Assembly: GCA_019749855.1 (NCBI GenBank)
Contig: JAIEPI010000024.1
Span: 1-9,386, forward strand
From: Rickettsiales bacterium
GTDB taxonomy: Bacteria; Pseudomonadota; Alphaproteobacteria; Rickettsiales; UBA998
Length of the DNA stretch: 9,386 bases
Direction: 5' to 3'
Within the stretch, counting starts at the first letter, position 1, and every line of letters begins with the position of its first letter. A program made the translations under genes and the position numbers. Below are positions 1 to 6,819 of this stretch, piece by piece. The notes beneath the pieces are model-generated. The model saw only the letters and a program-made list of their open reading frames with translations, had not been told where the DNA came from and did no database searches.

Positions 1-36
1 GGATGATTTCTTTGCGGATGTTTTTGCGTTGGCCAT
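1..36 (-). CDS. rpmD: Probable 50S ribosomal protein L30, first 12 codons only
   Basis: An ATG at 36 opens a frame running off the window edge: MANAKTSAKKSS. It begins 2 nt after the rpsE stop, and GGGAG placed in the last codons of rpsE lies a few nt upstream, which is a convincing start. The position after rpsE is that of rpmD in the spc cluster. The visible residues do not themselves identify L30, whose conserved core (the VTQIGS-like strand) would come next. They would be a short Lys/Ser/Ala-rich lead-in. The identity rests on gene order. Confidence 0.7.
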   Translation of the reverse strand, partial: MANAKTSAKKSS

Positions 37-38
37 GA

Positions 39-611
39 TTATTCTCCCGCTTCTTCGTCATAGGCTTTTACTGGGCGACCATGCGCGTGCTCACGACGCG
101 AGATCAGGTCACTGATTTTAATGCTGCGACGCGTGGCAATGTCACGTGGCGCATGCAGCGTTTTCAACGCATCAAACGTGGCTTTTACCATGTTGTGTGG
201 ATTGGCGCTGCCTGTCGATTTTGCCACGACATCCTGAACACCTAGCGCTTCAAACACGGCACGCATTGGACCACCGGCGATAATACCAGTACCCGAAGGA
301 GCGGCGCGCAGCATGACTTTGCCAGATCCAAAATGGCCACGAGTATCGAAGTGAAGCGTACGACCTTCACGCAATGGCACACGGATCATTTTTTTACGCG
401 CTGAATCCGTGGCTTTCGTCACGGCATCGCTCACCTCTTTGGCTTTACCGGTACCATAGCCCACACGACCCTTACCATCACCCACAACCACCAGTGCCGC
501 AAAGCCAAAACGACGGCCGCCTTTCACCACTTTTGCCACGCGATTGATCGACACTAATTTGTCGATCATCTCGTTGCCGGATTGTTCTTCGTTACGTTCT
601 GAGCGAGCCAT
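39..611 (-). CDS. rpsE: 30S ribosomal protein S5
   Basis: S5 lines the mRNA entry channel, affects decoding fidelity and, with S3 and S4, helps unwind mRNA. It is 190 residues against 167 in E. coli, with added length at both ends: a polar N-terminus (1-14) and a C-terminal tail. The dsRBD-like S5 domain has KVVKGGRRFGFAALVVVGDG (27-46) and GRVGYGTGKAKEV (48-60). The VKGG loop, where spectinomycin-resistance changes occur in E. coli, has its usual sequence. GIIAGGPMRAVFEALGVQDV and GSANPHNMVKATFDALK identify the second half. ATG has GGGA 8 nt upstream. The next gene starts 2 nt after the stop. Confidence 0.98.
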   Translation of the reverse strand: MARSERNEEQSGNEMIDKLVSINRVAKVVKGGRRFGFAALVVVGDGKGRVGYGTGKAKEVSDAVTKATDSARKKMIRVPLREGRTLHFDTRGHFGSGKVMLRAAPSGTGIIAGGPMRAVFEALGVQDVVAKSTGSANPHNMVKATFDALKTLHAPRDIATRRSIKISDLISRREHAHGRPVKAYDEEAGE

Positions 612-629
612 GAGGTTGTTCCCGTTGTA

Positions 630-992
630 TTAGAATTTCAGTCCGGCTTCGCGTGCAGCATCAGCCAACGCTTTAACCCGACCGTGAAAGAGGTAGCCAC
701 CGCGATCAAACACGATGTTTTCAATTTTTGCATCCTGTGCACGCTTCGCAATCAGTTTGCCGACTGATTTCGCCGCGTCAATGGTGCTTGGCTTAGTCAC
801 GATGCCCTTGATATCTTTATCAACAGTTGAGGCTGACACCAGTGTGCGGCCCTGCGCATCATCAATGATTTGCGCGTAAATATGCTTACCCGAGCGGAAA
901 ACGCTGAGACGGACTTTGCCACGCGCATTCTGACGCAGTGCATAACGCACACGCTCACGACGACGGTCAAATAATGCTTTAATAGTTGCCAT
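630..992 (-). CDS. rplR: 50S ribosomal protein L18
   Basis: L18 binds 5S rRNA together with L5 in the central protuberance. It is 120 residues (E. coli 117). The open frame extends upstream to 1163, but that part runs through rplF in another frame and looks unlike L18. The ATG at 992 gives MATIKALFDRRRERVRYALR, typical of the family, and has GGAG 7 nt upstream. Other landmarks are RLSVFRSGKHIYAQIIDD, KSVGKLIAKRAQDAKIENIV and the C-terminal FDRGGYLFHGRVKALADAAR with EAGLKF at the end. rpsE follows after 18 nt. Confidence 0.97.
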   Translation of the reverse strand: MATIKALFDRRRERVRYALRQNARGKVRLSVFRSGKHIYAQIIDDAQGRTLVSASTVDKDIKGIVTKPSTIDAAKSVGKLIAKRAQDAKIENIVFDRGGYLFHGRVKALADAAREAGLKF

Positions 993-1020
993 TATACGGC
1001 TCCATGTATCAGTAACTAAA

Positions 1021-1554
1021 TTATTTCTTCTTGCCTTCTTTGCGACGTACGCGCTCGTCATCGTAACGCACACCCTTGCCCTTATAAGGCTCCGGCTTAC
1101 GCAACTGGCGAATTTCTGCCGCCACCTGACCCACGCGCTGCTTATCAGCGCCAGTAATTTCAAGAGATGTTGGTTTGGTCGCTACAATTTTAATGCCCTG
1201 AGGGATCACATAGCGGATTTCATGGCTGTATCCAAGCGAAAGCGCCAGAATATTATTATTTACCGCCGCGCGATAGCCGACGCCGAGAATCTCAAGGCGG
1301 CGAACAAAGCCCTCATTCACACCATGCACCATGCCGCCAATGATACTGCGCATGGTACCCCACATAGCGCGTGCACGCTTCGTATCATTCGCTGGAGCCA
1401 CCGTAATTTTACCATCGGTAAAAGTAACGGTGACATCCTGAGTGAGCGCCGCAGACAATTCACCCTGCTTGCCTTTCACGGTGATTTTCTCAGGCGCCAG
1501 AGTCACTGTGACTGCGCTTGGAACCGGAACGGGTAGTTTACCTGTACGTGACAT
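1021..1554 (-). CDS. rplF: 50S ribosomal protein L6
   Basis: L6 is a two-domain protein near the base of the L7/L12 stalk and the factor-binding centre. It is 177 residues, the same as E. coli. It begins MSRTGKLPVPVPSAVTVTLA and carries MWGTMRSIIGGMVHGVNEGF (64-83), GVGYRAAVNNNILALSLGYSH in the linker and second domain, and the C-terminal signature RKPEPYKGKGVRYDDE followed by a basic tail ending KEGKKK. AGGAG (9 nt before the ATG) overlaps the rpsH stop as TAGGAG. rplR follows after 28 nt. Confidence 0.98.
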   Translation of the reverse strand: MSRTGKLPVPVPSAVTVTLAPEKITVKGKQGELSAALTQDVTVTFTDGKITVAPANDTKRARAMWGTMRSIIGGMVHGVNEGFVRRLEILGVGYRAAVNNNILALSLGYSHEIRYVIPQGIKIVATKPTSLEITGADKQRVGQVAAEIRQLRKPEPYKGKGVRYDDERVRRKEGKKK

Positions 1555-1566
1555 CGACTATATCTC

Positions 1567-1965
1567 CTAGAATACGCGGCAAAGGACTTCGCCACCGACA
1601 TTCTGTTGACGTGCCTCAAAATCAGAGAACACACCTTTAGATGTCGACAGAATTTTAATACCAAGACCATTATAAAAAGGCGTCAGATCGCTAATAGGCG
1701 AATACTCACGGCGCCCAGGCTTGGAAATACGCGTGATCTCCTTAATAGCCGCCTCACCTTCATGATACTTTAGTTCCACTTCCAGCATGCGGCGCCCGGG
1801 GGCGGATTCGAGCTCACACCAATCGCGAATGTAGCCTTCGCGCTTCAACACATCACAAACATTCGCCAGAAGCTTAGAGTAAGGTGCTTGTACTTTGGAC
1901 AAACGCGCACGCTGACCATTGCGTATGCGTGTTACCATGTCGGAAAGGAGGTCATTCATCGCCAT
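1567..1965 (-). CDS. rpsH: 30S ribosomal protein S8
   Basis: S8 organises the central domain of 16S rRNA. In E. coli it also represses the spc operon by binding mRNA near rplE. It is 132 residues (E. coli 130). The N-terminus MAMNDLLSDMVTRIRNGQRA and the C-terminal block ISKPGRREYS, NGLGIKILSTSKGV and NVGGEVLCRVF are diagnostic. The ATG at 1965 has AGGAG 7 nt upstream and is preferred over the ATG two codons later. That Shine-Dalgarno overlaps the rpsN stop. I did not find a convincing S8-site mimic near rplE, but I did not search by folding. Confidence 0.98.
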   Translation of the reverse strand: MAMNDLLSDMVTRIRNGQRARLSKVQAPYSKLLANVCDVLKREGYIRDWCELESAPGRRMLEVELKYHEGEAAIKEITRISKPGRREYSPISDLTPFYNGLGIKILSTSKGVFSDFEARQQNVGGEVLCRVF

Positions 1966-1975
1966 AGTGTATCTC

Positions 1976-2281
1976 CTACCAGCTCGATTTAATCAGGCCC
2001 GGCAACAAACCGAACGATCCAAGATCACGCAATGCAATACGTGACAGTTTAAATTTACGATAGACAGCGCGCGGACGCCCTGACAACTCGCAACGGTTGC
2101 GATAGCGGTTCTTGGCGCTGTTACGTGGCAGTTCCGCCAGTTTGATTTGCGCCGCAAAGCGATCCTCAAATGACAGCTCTTTGTCCATCACCATCGCTTT
2201 CAGCTTCGCACGCTTAGCACCATGCTTCTTGGCCATGCGAGCGCGGCGGTTATTGATTTCAATCATGCCTTTTTTAGCCAC
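1976..2281 (-). CDS. rpsN: 30S ribosomal protein S14, zinc-free long form, GTG start
   Basis: S14 is a late-assembly protein of the 30S head. It is 101 residues, exactly the long zinc-independent (C-) form known from E. coli and many proteobacteria. The only cysteine is Cys64 in NRCELSGRPRAVYRKFKLSR (62-81), so the two CxxC zinc ligands of the short form are absent. The start codon is GTG (2281-2279). AGAGG lies 5 nt upstream, and the resulting MAKKGMIEIN matches the family start, whereas the next ATG (codon 6) would cut into it. It appears to be the only complete gene here without an ATG start. Its TAG stop lies inside the rpsH Shine-Dalgarno (TAGGAG). Confidence 0.97.
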   Translation of the reverse strand: MAKKGMIEINNRRARMAKKHGAKRAKLKAMVMDKELSFEDRFAAQIKLAELPRNSAKNRYRNRCELSGRPRAVYRKFKLSRIALRDLGSFGLLPGLIKSSW

Positions 2282-2292
2282 GGGTGCCTCTC

Positions 2293-2832
2293 TTAATTAC
2301 GGAAGGGGAAATTGAAACCGCTGAGAAGCGCTCTTGCTTCATCATCGGTGCGCGCAGTTGTCGAAATAATCACATCGAAACCACGTACTTTTTCCACCTT
2401 ATCGTAGTTGATCTCTGGGAAAATAATATGCTCTTTAATACCAAATGCGTAGTTTCCACGGCCATCAAAGCTCTTGCCGTTGAGTCCACGAAAATCGCGG
2501 ATACGTGGCATAGCAATATAGACCAGACGATCCATGAATTCATACATACGCTTACCACGCAGCGTCACCTTCACACCCACGGGAGAGTTCTCACGTAGCT
2601 TGAAACCAGCGATTGATTTCTTCGCTCGCGTGATGACTGCTTTCTGGCCAGCGATTTGCGTCAGTTCTTCTGCCGCTCCGTTAATGAGCTTAGAATCCTG
2701 CGCGGCTTCACCCACACCCATATTGAGGACAATTTTCTCAATGCGTGGAACCTGCATTTCATTCTTATAACCGAATTGGCTTTTAAGAGCGGGGCGAACA
2801 GTCTTGGTATATTCTGCGTGTGCGTGTGACAT
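2293..2832 (-). CDS. rplE: 50S ribosomal protein L5
   Basis: L5 binds 5S rRNA with L18 and forms a bridge to S13 in the 30S head. It is 179 residues, the same size as in E. coli. Landmarks are VPRIEKIVLNMGVGEA (28-43), ITRAKKSIAGFKLRE (67-81) with the conserved motif of the family, GVKVTLRGKRMYEFMDRL (86-103), FRGLNGKSFDGRGNYAFGI (114-132) and the C-terminal FDVIISTTARTDDEARALL (152-170). The Shine-Dalgarno is weak (CGGAAC). rpsN follows after 11 nt. Confidence 0.98.
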   Translation of the reverse strand: MSHAHAEYTKTVRPALKSQFGYKNEMQVPRIEKIVLNMGVGEAAQDSKLINGAAEELTQIAGQKAVITRAKKSIAGFKLRENSPVGVKVTLRGKRMYEFMDRLVYIAMPRIRDFRGLNGKSFDGRGNYAFGIKEHIIFPEINYDKVEKVRGFDVIISTTARTDDEARALLSGFNFPFRN

Positions 2833-2850
2833 AAATTTGTTCCGCGTGCC

Positions 2851-3177
2851 TTATGCGTTAATCGTTGTGCCTGAGCGGCGAGCCACTCGAGTTTTAGTGC
2901 CATCTTTTTGGATGCTGTAGCCAACGCGTGTTGGCTTGCCATCTTTGGGGTCCACCAATGCCACGTTTGACACATGGATGGAGGCCTCCTTAGTGATAAT
3001 GCCACCATTACCACCGACGCTTGGTTTGGTATGACGCTTCACCTGATTGATGCCAGCAACCAGCAAACGCGACTCCTTCGGCATCACCTGAAGGACCTTG
3101 CCTTTTTTACCTTTGTCTTTACCAGTCAACACGATGATTTCATCGTCTTTCTTGATTTTCATCTTTGGCGCGGTCAT
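2851..3177 (-). CDS. rplX: 50S ribosomal protein L24
   Basis: L24 is an assembly initiator of the 50S subunit that binds the 5' end of 23S rRNA and lies near the exit tunnel. It is 108 residues (E. coli 104). A KOW motif is visible at about 7-35 (IKKDDEIIVLTGKDKGKKG then KVLQV), followed by VAGINQVKRHTKP (40-52) and the basic C-terminal part KTRVARRSGTTINA. It may start at ATG 3177 (M1) with AGGA 8 nt upstream; an internal ATG at codon 6 is less favoured. It lies between rplN (29 nt) and rplE (18 nt). Confidence 0.97.
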   Translation of the reverse strand: MTAPKMKIKKDDEIIVLTGKDKGKKGKVLQVMPKESRLLVAGINQVKRHTKPSVGGNGGIITKEASIHVSNVALVDPKDGKPTRVGYSIQKDGTKTRVARRSGTTINA

Positions 3178-3206
3178 GGGTCTGTTCCTATATCAGTTGG
3201 CGTCGC

Positions 3207-3575
3207 TTACAGCACTTCCGGTGCGAGCGAAACGATTTTCATAAATTGGCGTGCACGCAGCTCGCGCACCACCGGTCCAAATATACGCGTGCCGATCGGC
3301 TCGTTCTGCTTGTTAATCAGCACGGCGGCGTTCTTGTCAAAACGAATGACGCTTCCGTCGGGACGCTTTACATCAAAACGCGTACGCACAATCACCGCAC
3401 GATGAACATCGCCCTTTTTCACCTTACCGCGTGGTATAGCGTCCTTCACAGAAACGACAATGACATCGCCTACGCCTGCGGTTTTGCGCTTGGAGCCACC
3501 GAGCACCTTGATGCACATGACTTCACGCGCACCGGAGTTGTCGGCGACTTCGAGTCTGGATTGCATCTGTATCAT
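3207..3575 (-). CDS. rplN: 50S ribosomal protein L14
   Basis: L14 binds 23S rRNA and forms an intersubunit bridge with 16S rRNA; it is also the partner of the silencing factor RsfS. It is 122 residues, close to E. coli (123). The N-terminus MIQMQSRLEVADNSGA is diagnostic, followed by CIKVLGGSKRK (21-31), GDVIVVSVKDAIPRGKVKKG (36-55) and the C-terminal RELRARQFMKIVSLAPEVL. AGGAGA lies 7 nt before the ATG, the best Shine-Dalgarno in this part of the cluster and in keeping with its being the first spc gene. The later in-frame ATG at codon 4 is not favoured. Confidence 0.98.
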   Translation of the reverse strand: MIQMQSRLEVADNSGAREVMCIKVLGGSKRKTAGVGDVIVVSVKDAIPRGKVKKGDVHRAVIVRTRFDVKRPDGSVIRFDKNAAVLINKQNEPIGTRIFGPVVRELRARQFMKIVSLAPEVL

Positions 3576-3599
3576 GGTCGTCTCTCCTGAGTATCTGGC

Positions 3600-3839
3600 T
3601 TATGCGCCAACTTTTTCCATTACTTCCCATGTCTTAGACTTAGACATCGGACGGCACTCGACAATGCGAACCACATCACCGGTTTTAAACACGTTATTTT
3701 CGTCATGCGCGGCATACTTCTTTGAGCGACGAATCGTCTTTTTGTAGAGCGGATGCTTAATGCGACGCTCGACATTGACGATGACCGTCTTTTGTCCTTT
3801 ATCGCTGACCACTGTTCCTGTCAAAATACGCTTAGGCAT
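3600..3839 (-). CDS. rpsQ: 30S ribosomal protein S17
   Basis: S17 is a primary binder of the 16S rRNA 5' domain with an OB fold. It is 79 residues (E. coli 84). It starts MPKRILTGTVVSDKGQKTVI and carries VERRIKHPLYKKTIRRSKKY (23-42), AAHDENNVFKTGDVVRI (43-59) and the conserved ECRPMSKSKTWEV (61-73). An AAGGAT Shine-Dalgarno precedes the ATG. It is the last gene of the classical S10 cluster; rplN of the spc cluster begins 24 nt downstream with no terminator visible between, so the two clusters are probably read as one transcript here. Confidence 0.97.
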   Translation of the reverse strand: MPKRILTGTVVSDKGQKTVIVNVERRIKHPLYKKTIRRSKKYAAHDENNVFKTGDVVRIVECRPMSKSKTWEVMEKVGA

Positions 3840-3872
3840 AACATCTTATCCTTGTTTGGGCCTTATTACGAC

Positions 3873-4124
3873 TTATGCCGCTTTGGTTTTCTTGGTGCTG
3901 GCTTTACCAGCTTTCTTGGCAGGTACAACTGGCTGCCCATTTATTTTTTGTGTCATCGCGGTGCGGGCACGCGCAATGTCACGGCGCACTTCAGAAAAGC
4001 GGCCTGTATTAAATGTCTCGCTCGCTGCCTGCTGGAAACGCAGGTTAAATAACTCGCGCTTCAGGGAGCCAATCAGGTCTTTTATTTCGTCCTGACTTTT
4101 GGCGTGGATATCTTCCATTTTCAT
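3873..4124 (-). CDS. rpmC: 50S ribosomal protein L29 with lysine-rich C-terminal tail
   Basis: L29 is a small helical-hairpin protein at the exit-tunnel rim that packs against L23. The family hallmark LKRELFNLRFQ is at 21-31 and the second helix (VRRDIARARTAM) at 46-57. The length is 83 residues, against 63 in E. coli. The additional 20 or so residues form a C-terminal tail rich in Lys, Ala, Thr and Pro (61-83, six lysines). The start at 4124 overlaps the rplP stop (ATGA) and has AAGGAG 7 nt upstream. A second in-frame ATG two codons later (4118) is possible but not favoured. rpsQ follows after 33 nt. Confidence 0.96.
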   Translation of the reverse strand: MKMEDIHAKSQDEIKDLIGSLKRELFNLRFQQAASETFNTGRFSEVRRDIARARTAMTQKINGQPVVPAKKAGKASTKKTKAA

Positions 4125-4546
4125 GATACTTCTCCTTCACCAACACGGGCGACGAATTTTGTTTTTACCGGAAGCTTCGCCGCAGCCAGTGCAAATGCTT
4201 CTTCTGCTACCTGACGAGTCACGCCGTCCACTTCAAAAATGATGCGGCCCGGCTTTACGCGAGCTGCCCAGTATTCGACCGAACCCTTACCGCTGCCCAT
4301 GCGAACCTCAGCTGGCTTGGCCGTAATCGGCACATCCGGAAAAATTCGGATCCACACACGGCCAACACGTTTCATGTGGCGCGTCAGTGCACGACGTGCC
4401 GCTTCGATCTGGCGCGCTGTAATACGCTCTGGCTCGAGCGCTTTCAGGCCGAACGAACCAAAATTCAATTGGCTACCGCCTTTGGCGTTACCATGAATTT
4501 TGCCCTTAAAGGCCTTACGATATTTTGTCTTCTTCGGGCTCAACAT
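4121..4546 (-). CDS. rplP: 50S ribosomal protein L16
   Basis: L16 is a late-assembly 50S protein that helps position tRNA in the A and P sites. It is 141 residues (E. coli 136). Landmarks are MLSPKKTKYRKAFKGKIHG (1-19), GSQLNFGSFGLKALEPERIT (24-43), GRVWIRIFPDVPITAKPAE (62-80) and VRMGSGKGSVEYWAARVKPG (81-100). Arg82 is the position hydroxylated in E. coli L16 (Arg81) by RoxA/YcfD; whether that enzyme exists here is not visible. ATG is preceded by AGGA at 8 nt. Its TGA overlaps the rpmC start as ATGA, so L29 translation is probably coupled to it. It is separated from rpsC by 85 nt, much more than its neighbours' spacing. Confidence 0.98.
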   Translation of the reverse strand: MLSPKKTKYRKAFKGKIHGNAKGGSQLNFGSFGLKALEPERITARQIEAARRALTRHMKRVGRVWIRIFPDVPITAKPAEVRMGSGKGSVEYWAARVKPGRIIFEVDGVTRQVAEEAFALAAAKLPVKTKFVARVGEGEVS

Positions 4547-4631
4547 ACTGTTGGTTCCTAGTTACGTGTTATACGTTGCTTTGGCTTTATTCCTCACGAC
4601 TGCAGCAACATGCAATCCTGAGTGTCTGCGG

Positions 4632-5294
4632 CTAGGCCGCCTTTGTATTTTGCTCTGTTTCCTGGACTCCGTGGATCTCTCCTTTGAAAATCCAGACCTT
4701 CACGCCGATGATGCCGTACGTAGTTTGGGCGGTGGCTATACCATAGTCCACATCCGCACGCAAGGTATGAAGTGGCACACGACCCTCACGGTACCATTCC
4801 ATACGGGCAATCTCAGCACCACCCAAACGACCTGAGCAGTTAATACGGATACCCTCAGCACCGAGACGCATGGCCGACTGAACGGCACGTTTCATAGCAC
4901 GACGGAAAGCGACACGGCGCTCAAGCTGTTGCGCGATGCCTTCAGCCACCAGCGTTGAATCAATCTCAGGCTTGCGTATTTCTAAAATGTTGAGGTTCAC
5001 CTCATCACCCGTAAATACGGCAAGATCCTTTTTAATTTTGTCAATATCGGCGCCTTTTTTACCAATGACAATACCAGGACGCGCGGTATGAATCGTGATG
5101 TTAGCGCGCTTGGATGGGCGCTCAATAACGATTTTGCTAACACCCGCAGAGCTCAGCTTCTCTTTTAGATATTTGCGAAGTTTAATATCTTCGTGCAAAC
5201 GCTTGGCGTAATCATCGCCAGCCGCGAACCAACGCGAATCCCACGTCTTATTAATCCCAAGGCGCAGCCCGATTGGATTGACTTTCTGACCCAT
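4632..5294 (-). CDS. rpsC: 30S ribosomal protein S3
   Basis: S3 forms part of the mRNA entry channel of the 30S head, together with S4 and S5, and contributes to mRNA unwinding. It is 220 residues (E. coli 233), starting GQKVNPIGLRLG. A type II KH domain in the N-terminal half shows the GxxG loop as IGKKGADI (77-84). The C-terminal domain has CSGRLGGAEIARMEWYREGR, and the protein ends with a short polar tail (VQETEQNTKAA). GGGAGG lies 7 nt before the ATG, within the end of rplV, and the start overlaps the rplV stop by one base. The stop is TAG. It is followed by an unusually long 85-nt spacer before rplP, discussed under findings. Confidence 0.98.
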   Translation of the reverse strand: MGQKVNPIGLRLGINKTWDSRWFAAGDDYAKRLHEDIKLRKYLKEKLSSAGVSKIVIERPSKRANITIHTARPGIVIGKKGADIDKIKKDLAVFTGDEVNLNILEIRKPEIDSTLVAEGIAQQLERRVAFRRAMKRAVQSAMRLGAEGIRINCSGRLGGAEIARMEWYREGRVPLHTLRADVDYGIATAQTTYGIIGVKVWIFKGEIHGVQETEQNTKAA

Positions 5295-5674
5295 TATGCA
5301 GCCTCCCCTTGTTCACGAACAATAATCGTCAGATTGCTGAACGGTTTTAAAATACGTGCACCACGGCCACGCGCGCGGGCATGAAAGCGCTTCATCACCA
5401 TGTTTTTTCCGACAAATGCTTCTTTTACCACGAGGCTATCGACATCAAGCTGGTGGTTATTTTCCGCATTGGCAATCACCGATTGCAACGCCTTCTTCAC
5501 ATCACCGGAAATACGGCGGTGAGAAAATGTCAGTTGCGTGAGCGCATCATTCACATTCATGCCACGAATCATCTGCGCGACCAGATTGAGCTTACGCGGG
5601 CTGGTACGAAGGCGGGTGAGCACCACTTTCGCTTCCTTGTCGCTTTCCTTGCGGGGACGGGCTTGCTTACTCAT
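5294..5674 (-). CDS. rplV: 50S ribosomal protein L22
   Basis: L22 binds all domains of 23S rRNA, and its long beta-hairpin lines the exit tunnel next to the L4 loop. It is 126 residues against 110 in E. coli; the extra is a charged N-terminal stretch (1-16) and a few C-terminal residues. The family core starts near VVLTRLRTSPRKLNLVAQMI (17-36). The tunnel hairpin is KRFHARARGRGARILKPFSN (95-114), and the Met-Lys-Arg (94-96) whose deletion gives macrolide resistance in E. coli is intact. The Shine-Dalgarno is weak (CAGG). The TAA stop shares one base with the ATG of rpsC (TAATG), so translation of the two is probably coupled. Confidence 0.97.
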   Translation of the reverse strand: MSKQARPRKESDKEAKVVLTRLRTSPRKLNLVAQMIRGMNVNDALTQLTFSHRRISGDVKKALQSVIANAENNHQLDVDSLVVKEAFVGKNMVMKRFHARARGRGARILKPFSNLTIIVREQGEAA

Positions 5675-5686
5675 GTTCTACCTGCT

Positions 5687-5962
5687 CTATTTCTTAGCTT
5701 TTTTGTCAGCGCCGTGACCAGTGTAGGTACGGGTAGGAGAAAATTCACCTAATTTATGGCCAACCATTTCTTCGGCGACCAGCACGGGAACATGCTTTTT
5801 GCCGTTATAAACACCGAAGGTCAGCCCAACAAACTGCGGGATGATCGTTGAGCGGCGTGACCAGGTCTGAATGATCTGATTACGACCCGATGCACGTGCT
5901 TCCTCTGCCTTTTTAAGCAGGTAGGCATCGAAAAATGGACCCTTCCAAACGGAACGCGGCAT
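5687..5962 (-). CDS. rpsS: 30S ribosomal protein S19
   Basis: S19 sits in the 30S head, pairs with S13 and contacts the A-site region and 50S bridges. It is 91 residues, the same size as in E. coli. It starts PRSVWKGPFFDAYLLKK and carries TWSRRSTIIPQFVGLTFGVY (33-52) and the diagnostic HKLGEFSPTRTYTGHGADKK (69-88). ATG is preceded by AGGAAGGA with a 7-nt gap. It lies between rplB (16 nt upstream) and rplV (12 nt downstream) in the standard order. Nothing about it is unusual. Confidence 0.98.
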   Translation of the reverse strand: MPRSVWKGPFFDAYLLKKAEEARASGRNQIIQTWSRRSTIIPQFVGLTFGVYNGKKHVPVLVAEEMVGHKLGEFSPTRTYTGHGADKKAKK

Positions 5963-5978
5963 GACGGCTTCCTTCCTA

Positions 5979-6818
5979 TTAACGCTTCTTCGCCTTGTGG
6001 CGACTGCGAATGATGAGTTTAGTGCTCGGCTTTTTAGGCGAGCGTGTCTTTTTACCTTTGGTCGGCTTACCCCACGGCGTCACCGGATGGCGACCGCCTG
6101 AGGTACGTCCCTCACCACCACCATGCGGGTGATCGATTGGGTTCATCGCCACACCGCGCACAACGGGGCGAACCCCTTTCCAGCGCGAGCGACCGGCCTT
6201 ACCGTCATTGATATTTTGGTGATCAGGATTGGACACAGCGCCAATGGAGGCCATGCACTCAGAATTCACCATACGGACTTCACCGGAGCGAAGCTTCAGC
6301 TGAGCATAGCCCGAGTCTTTACCCACCAATTGGACATAGCCACCCGCCGAGCGCGCAATCTGCGCACCCTTACCTGGCTTCATTTCCACATTGTGAATGA
6401 TGGTGCCGATTGGGATATTCTTCAGCGGCATCGCATTGCCTGGCTTGATATCAGTGCGGTCGGCAGCAATGACCTTGTCACCGGCCTTCAAACGTTGTGG
6501 CGCAATAATGTAGGCCTGCTCACCATCGTCATAGGTGATGAGTGCAATAAACGAGGTGCGGTTTGGATCATATTCAATCCGCTCTACGGTCGCAGAGATA
6601 TCAAACTTATTACGTTTGAAATCAATAATGCGGTAGCGACGCTTGTGACCACCACCGTGACGACGCGCGGTAATACGACCAAGATTGTTACGTCCACCCG
6701 ACTTTGTCAGACCTTCCGTCAATTCCTTGACAGGCTTGCCCTTCCACAGACCGGAACGGTCAACCTGCACCAGCTCACGCTGGCTAGGGGTAATGGGATT
6801 ATAGCTTTTCAATGCCAT
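5979..6818 (-). CDS. rplB: 50S ribosomal protein L2
   Basis: L2 is one of the most conserved ribosomal proteins. It binds 23S rRNA near the peptidyl-transferase centre and is needed for subunit association. It is 279 residues (E. coli 273). Landmarks are GGGHKRRYRIIDFKR (55-69) in the OB-like N-terminal part, the SH3-like middle with LVGKDSGYAQLKLRSGEVR (164-182), and the signature NPIDHPHGGGEGR (226-238), whose histidines 230 and 232 cover E. coli His229, a residue important for activity. HPVTPWGKPTKGKKTR and a basic tail close the protein. ATG lies 9 nt after a GGAG placed inside the end of rplW. Only 1 nt separates it from rplW, and rpsS follows after 16 nt. Confidence 0.98.
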   Translation of the reverse strand: MALKSYNPITPSQRELVQVDRSGLWKGKPVKELTEGLTKSGGRNNLGRITARRHGGGHKRRYRIIDFKRNKFDISATVERIEYDPNRTSFIALITYDDGEQAYIIAPQRLKAGDKVIAADRTDIKPGNAMPLKNIPIGTIIHNVEMKPGKGAQIARSAGGYVQLVGKDSGYAQLKLRSGEVRMVNSECMASIGAVSNPDHQNINDGKAGRSRWKGVRPVVRGVAMNPIDHPHGGGEGRTSGGRHPVTPWGKPTKGKKTRSPKKPSTKLIIRSRHKAKKR

Positions 6819-6819
6819 C

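Noticed and set aside
993..1163. N-terminal extension of L18 by 57 codons
   Set aside because: It would overlap the 3' part of rplF out of frame, and the residues do not resemble L18. The ATG at 992 has its own Shine-Dalgarno and gives the family N-terminus.
2661..3014. 117-codon minus-strand frame overlapping rplX and rplE
   Set aside because: It lies out of frame within two well-conserved genes and its residues show no family features.
4562..4597. 11-residue GTG-initiated frame in the rpsC-rplP spacer
   Set aside because: Very short, with no Shine-Dalgarno and no recognisable product; expected by chance.
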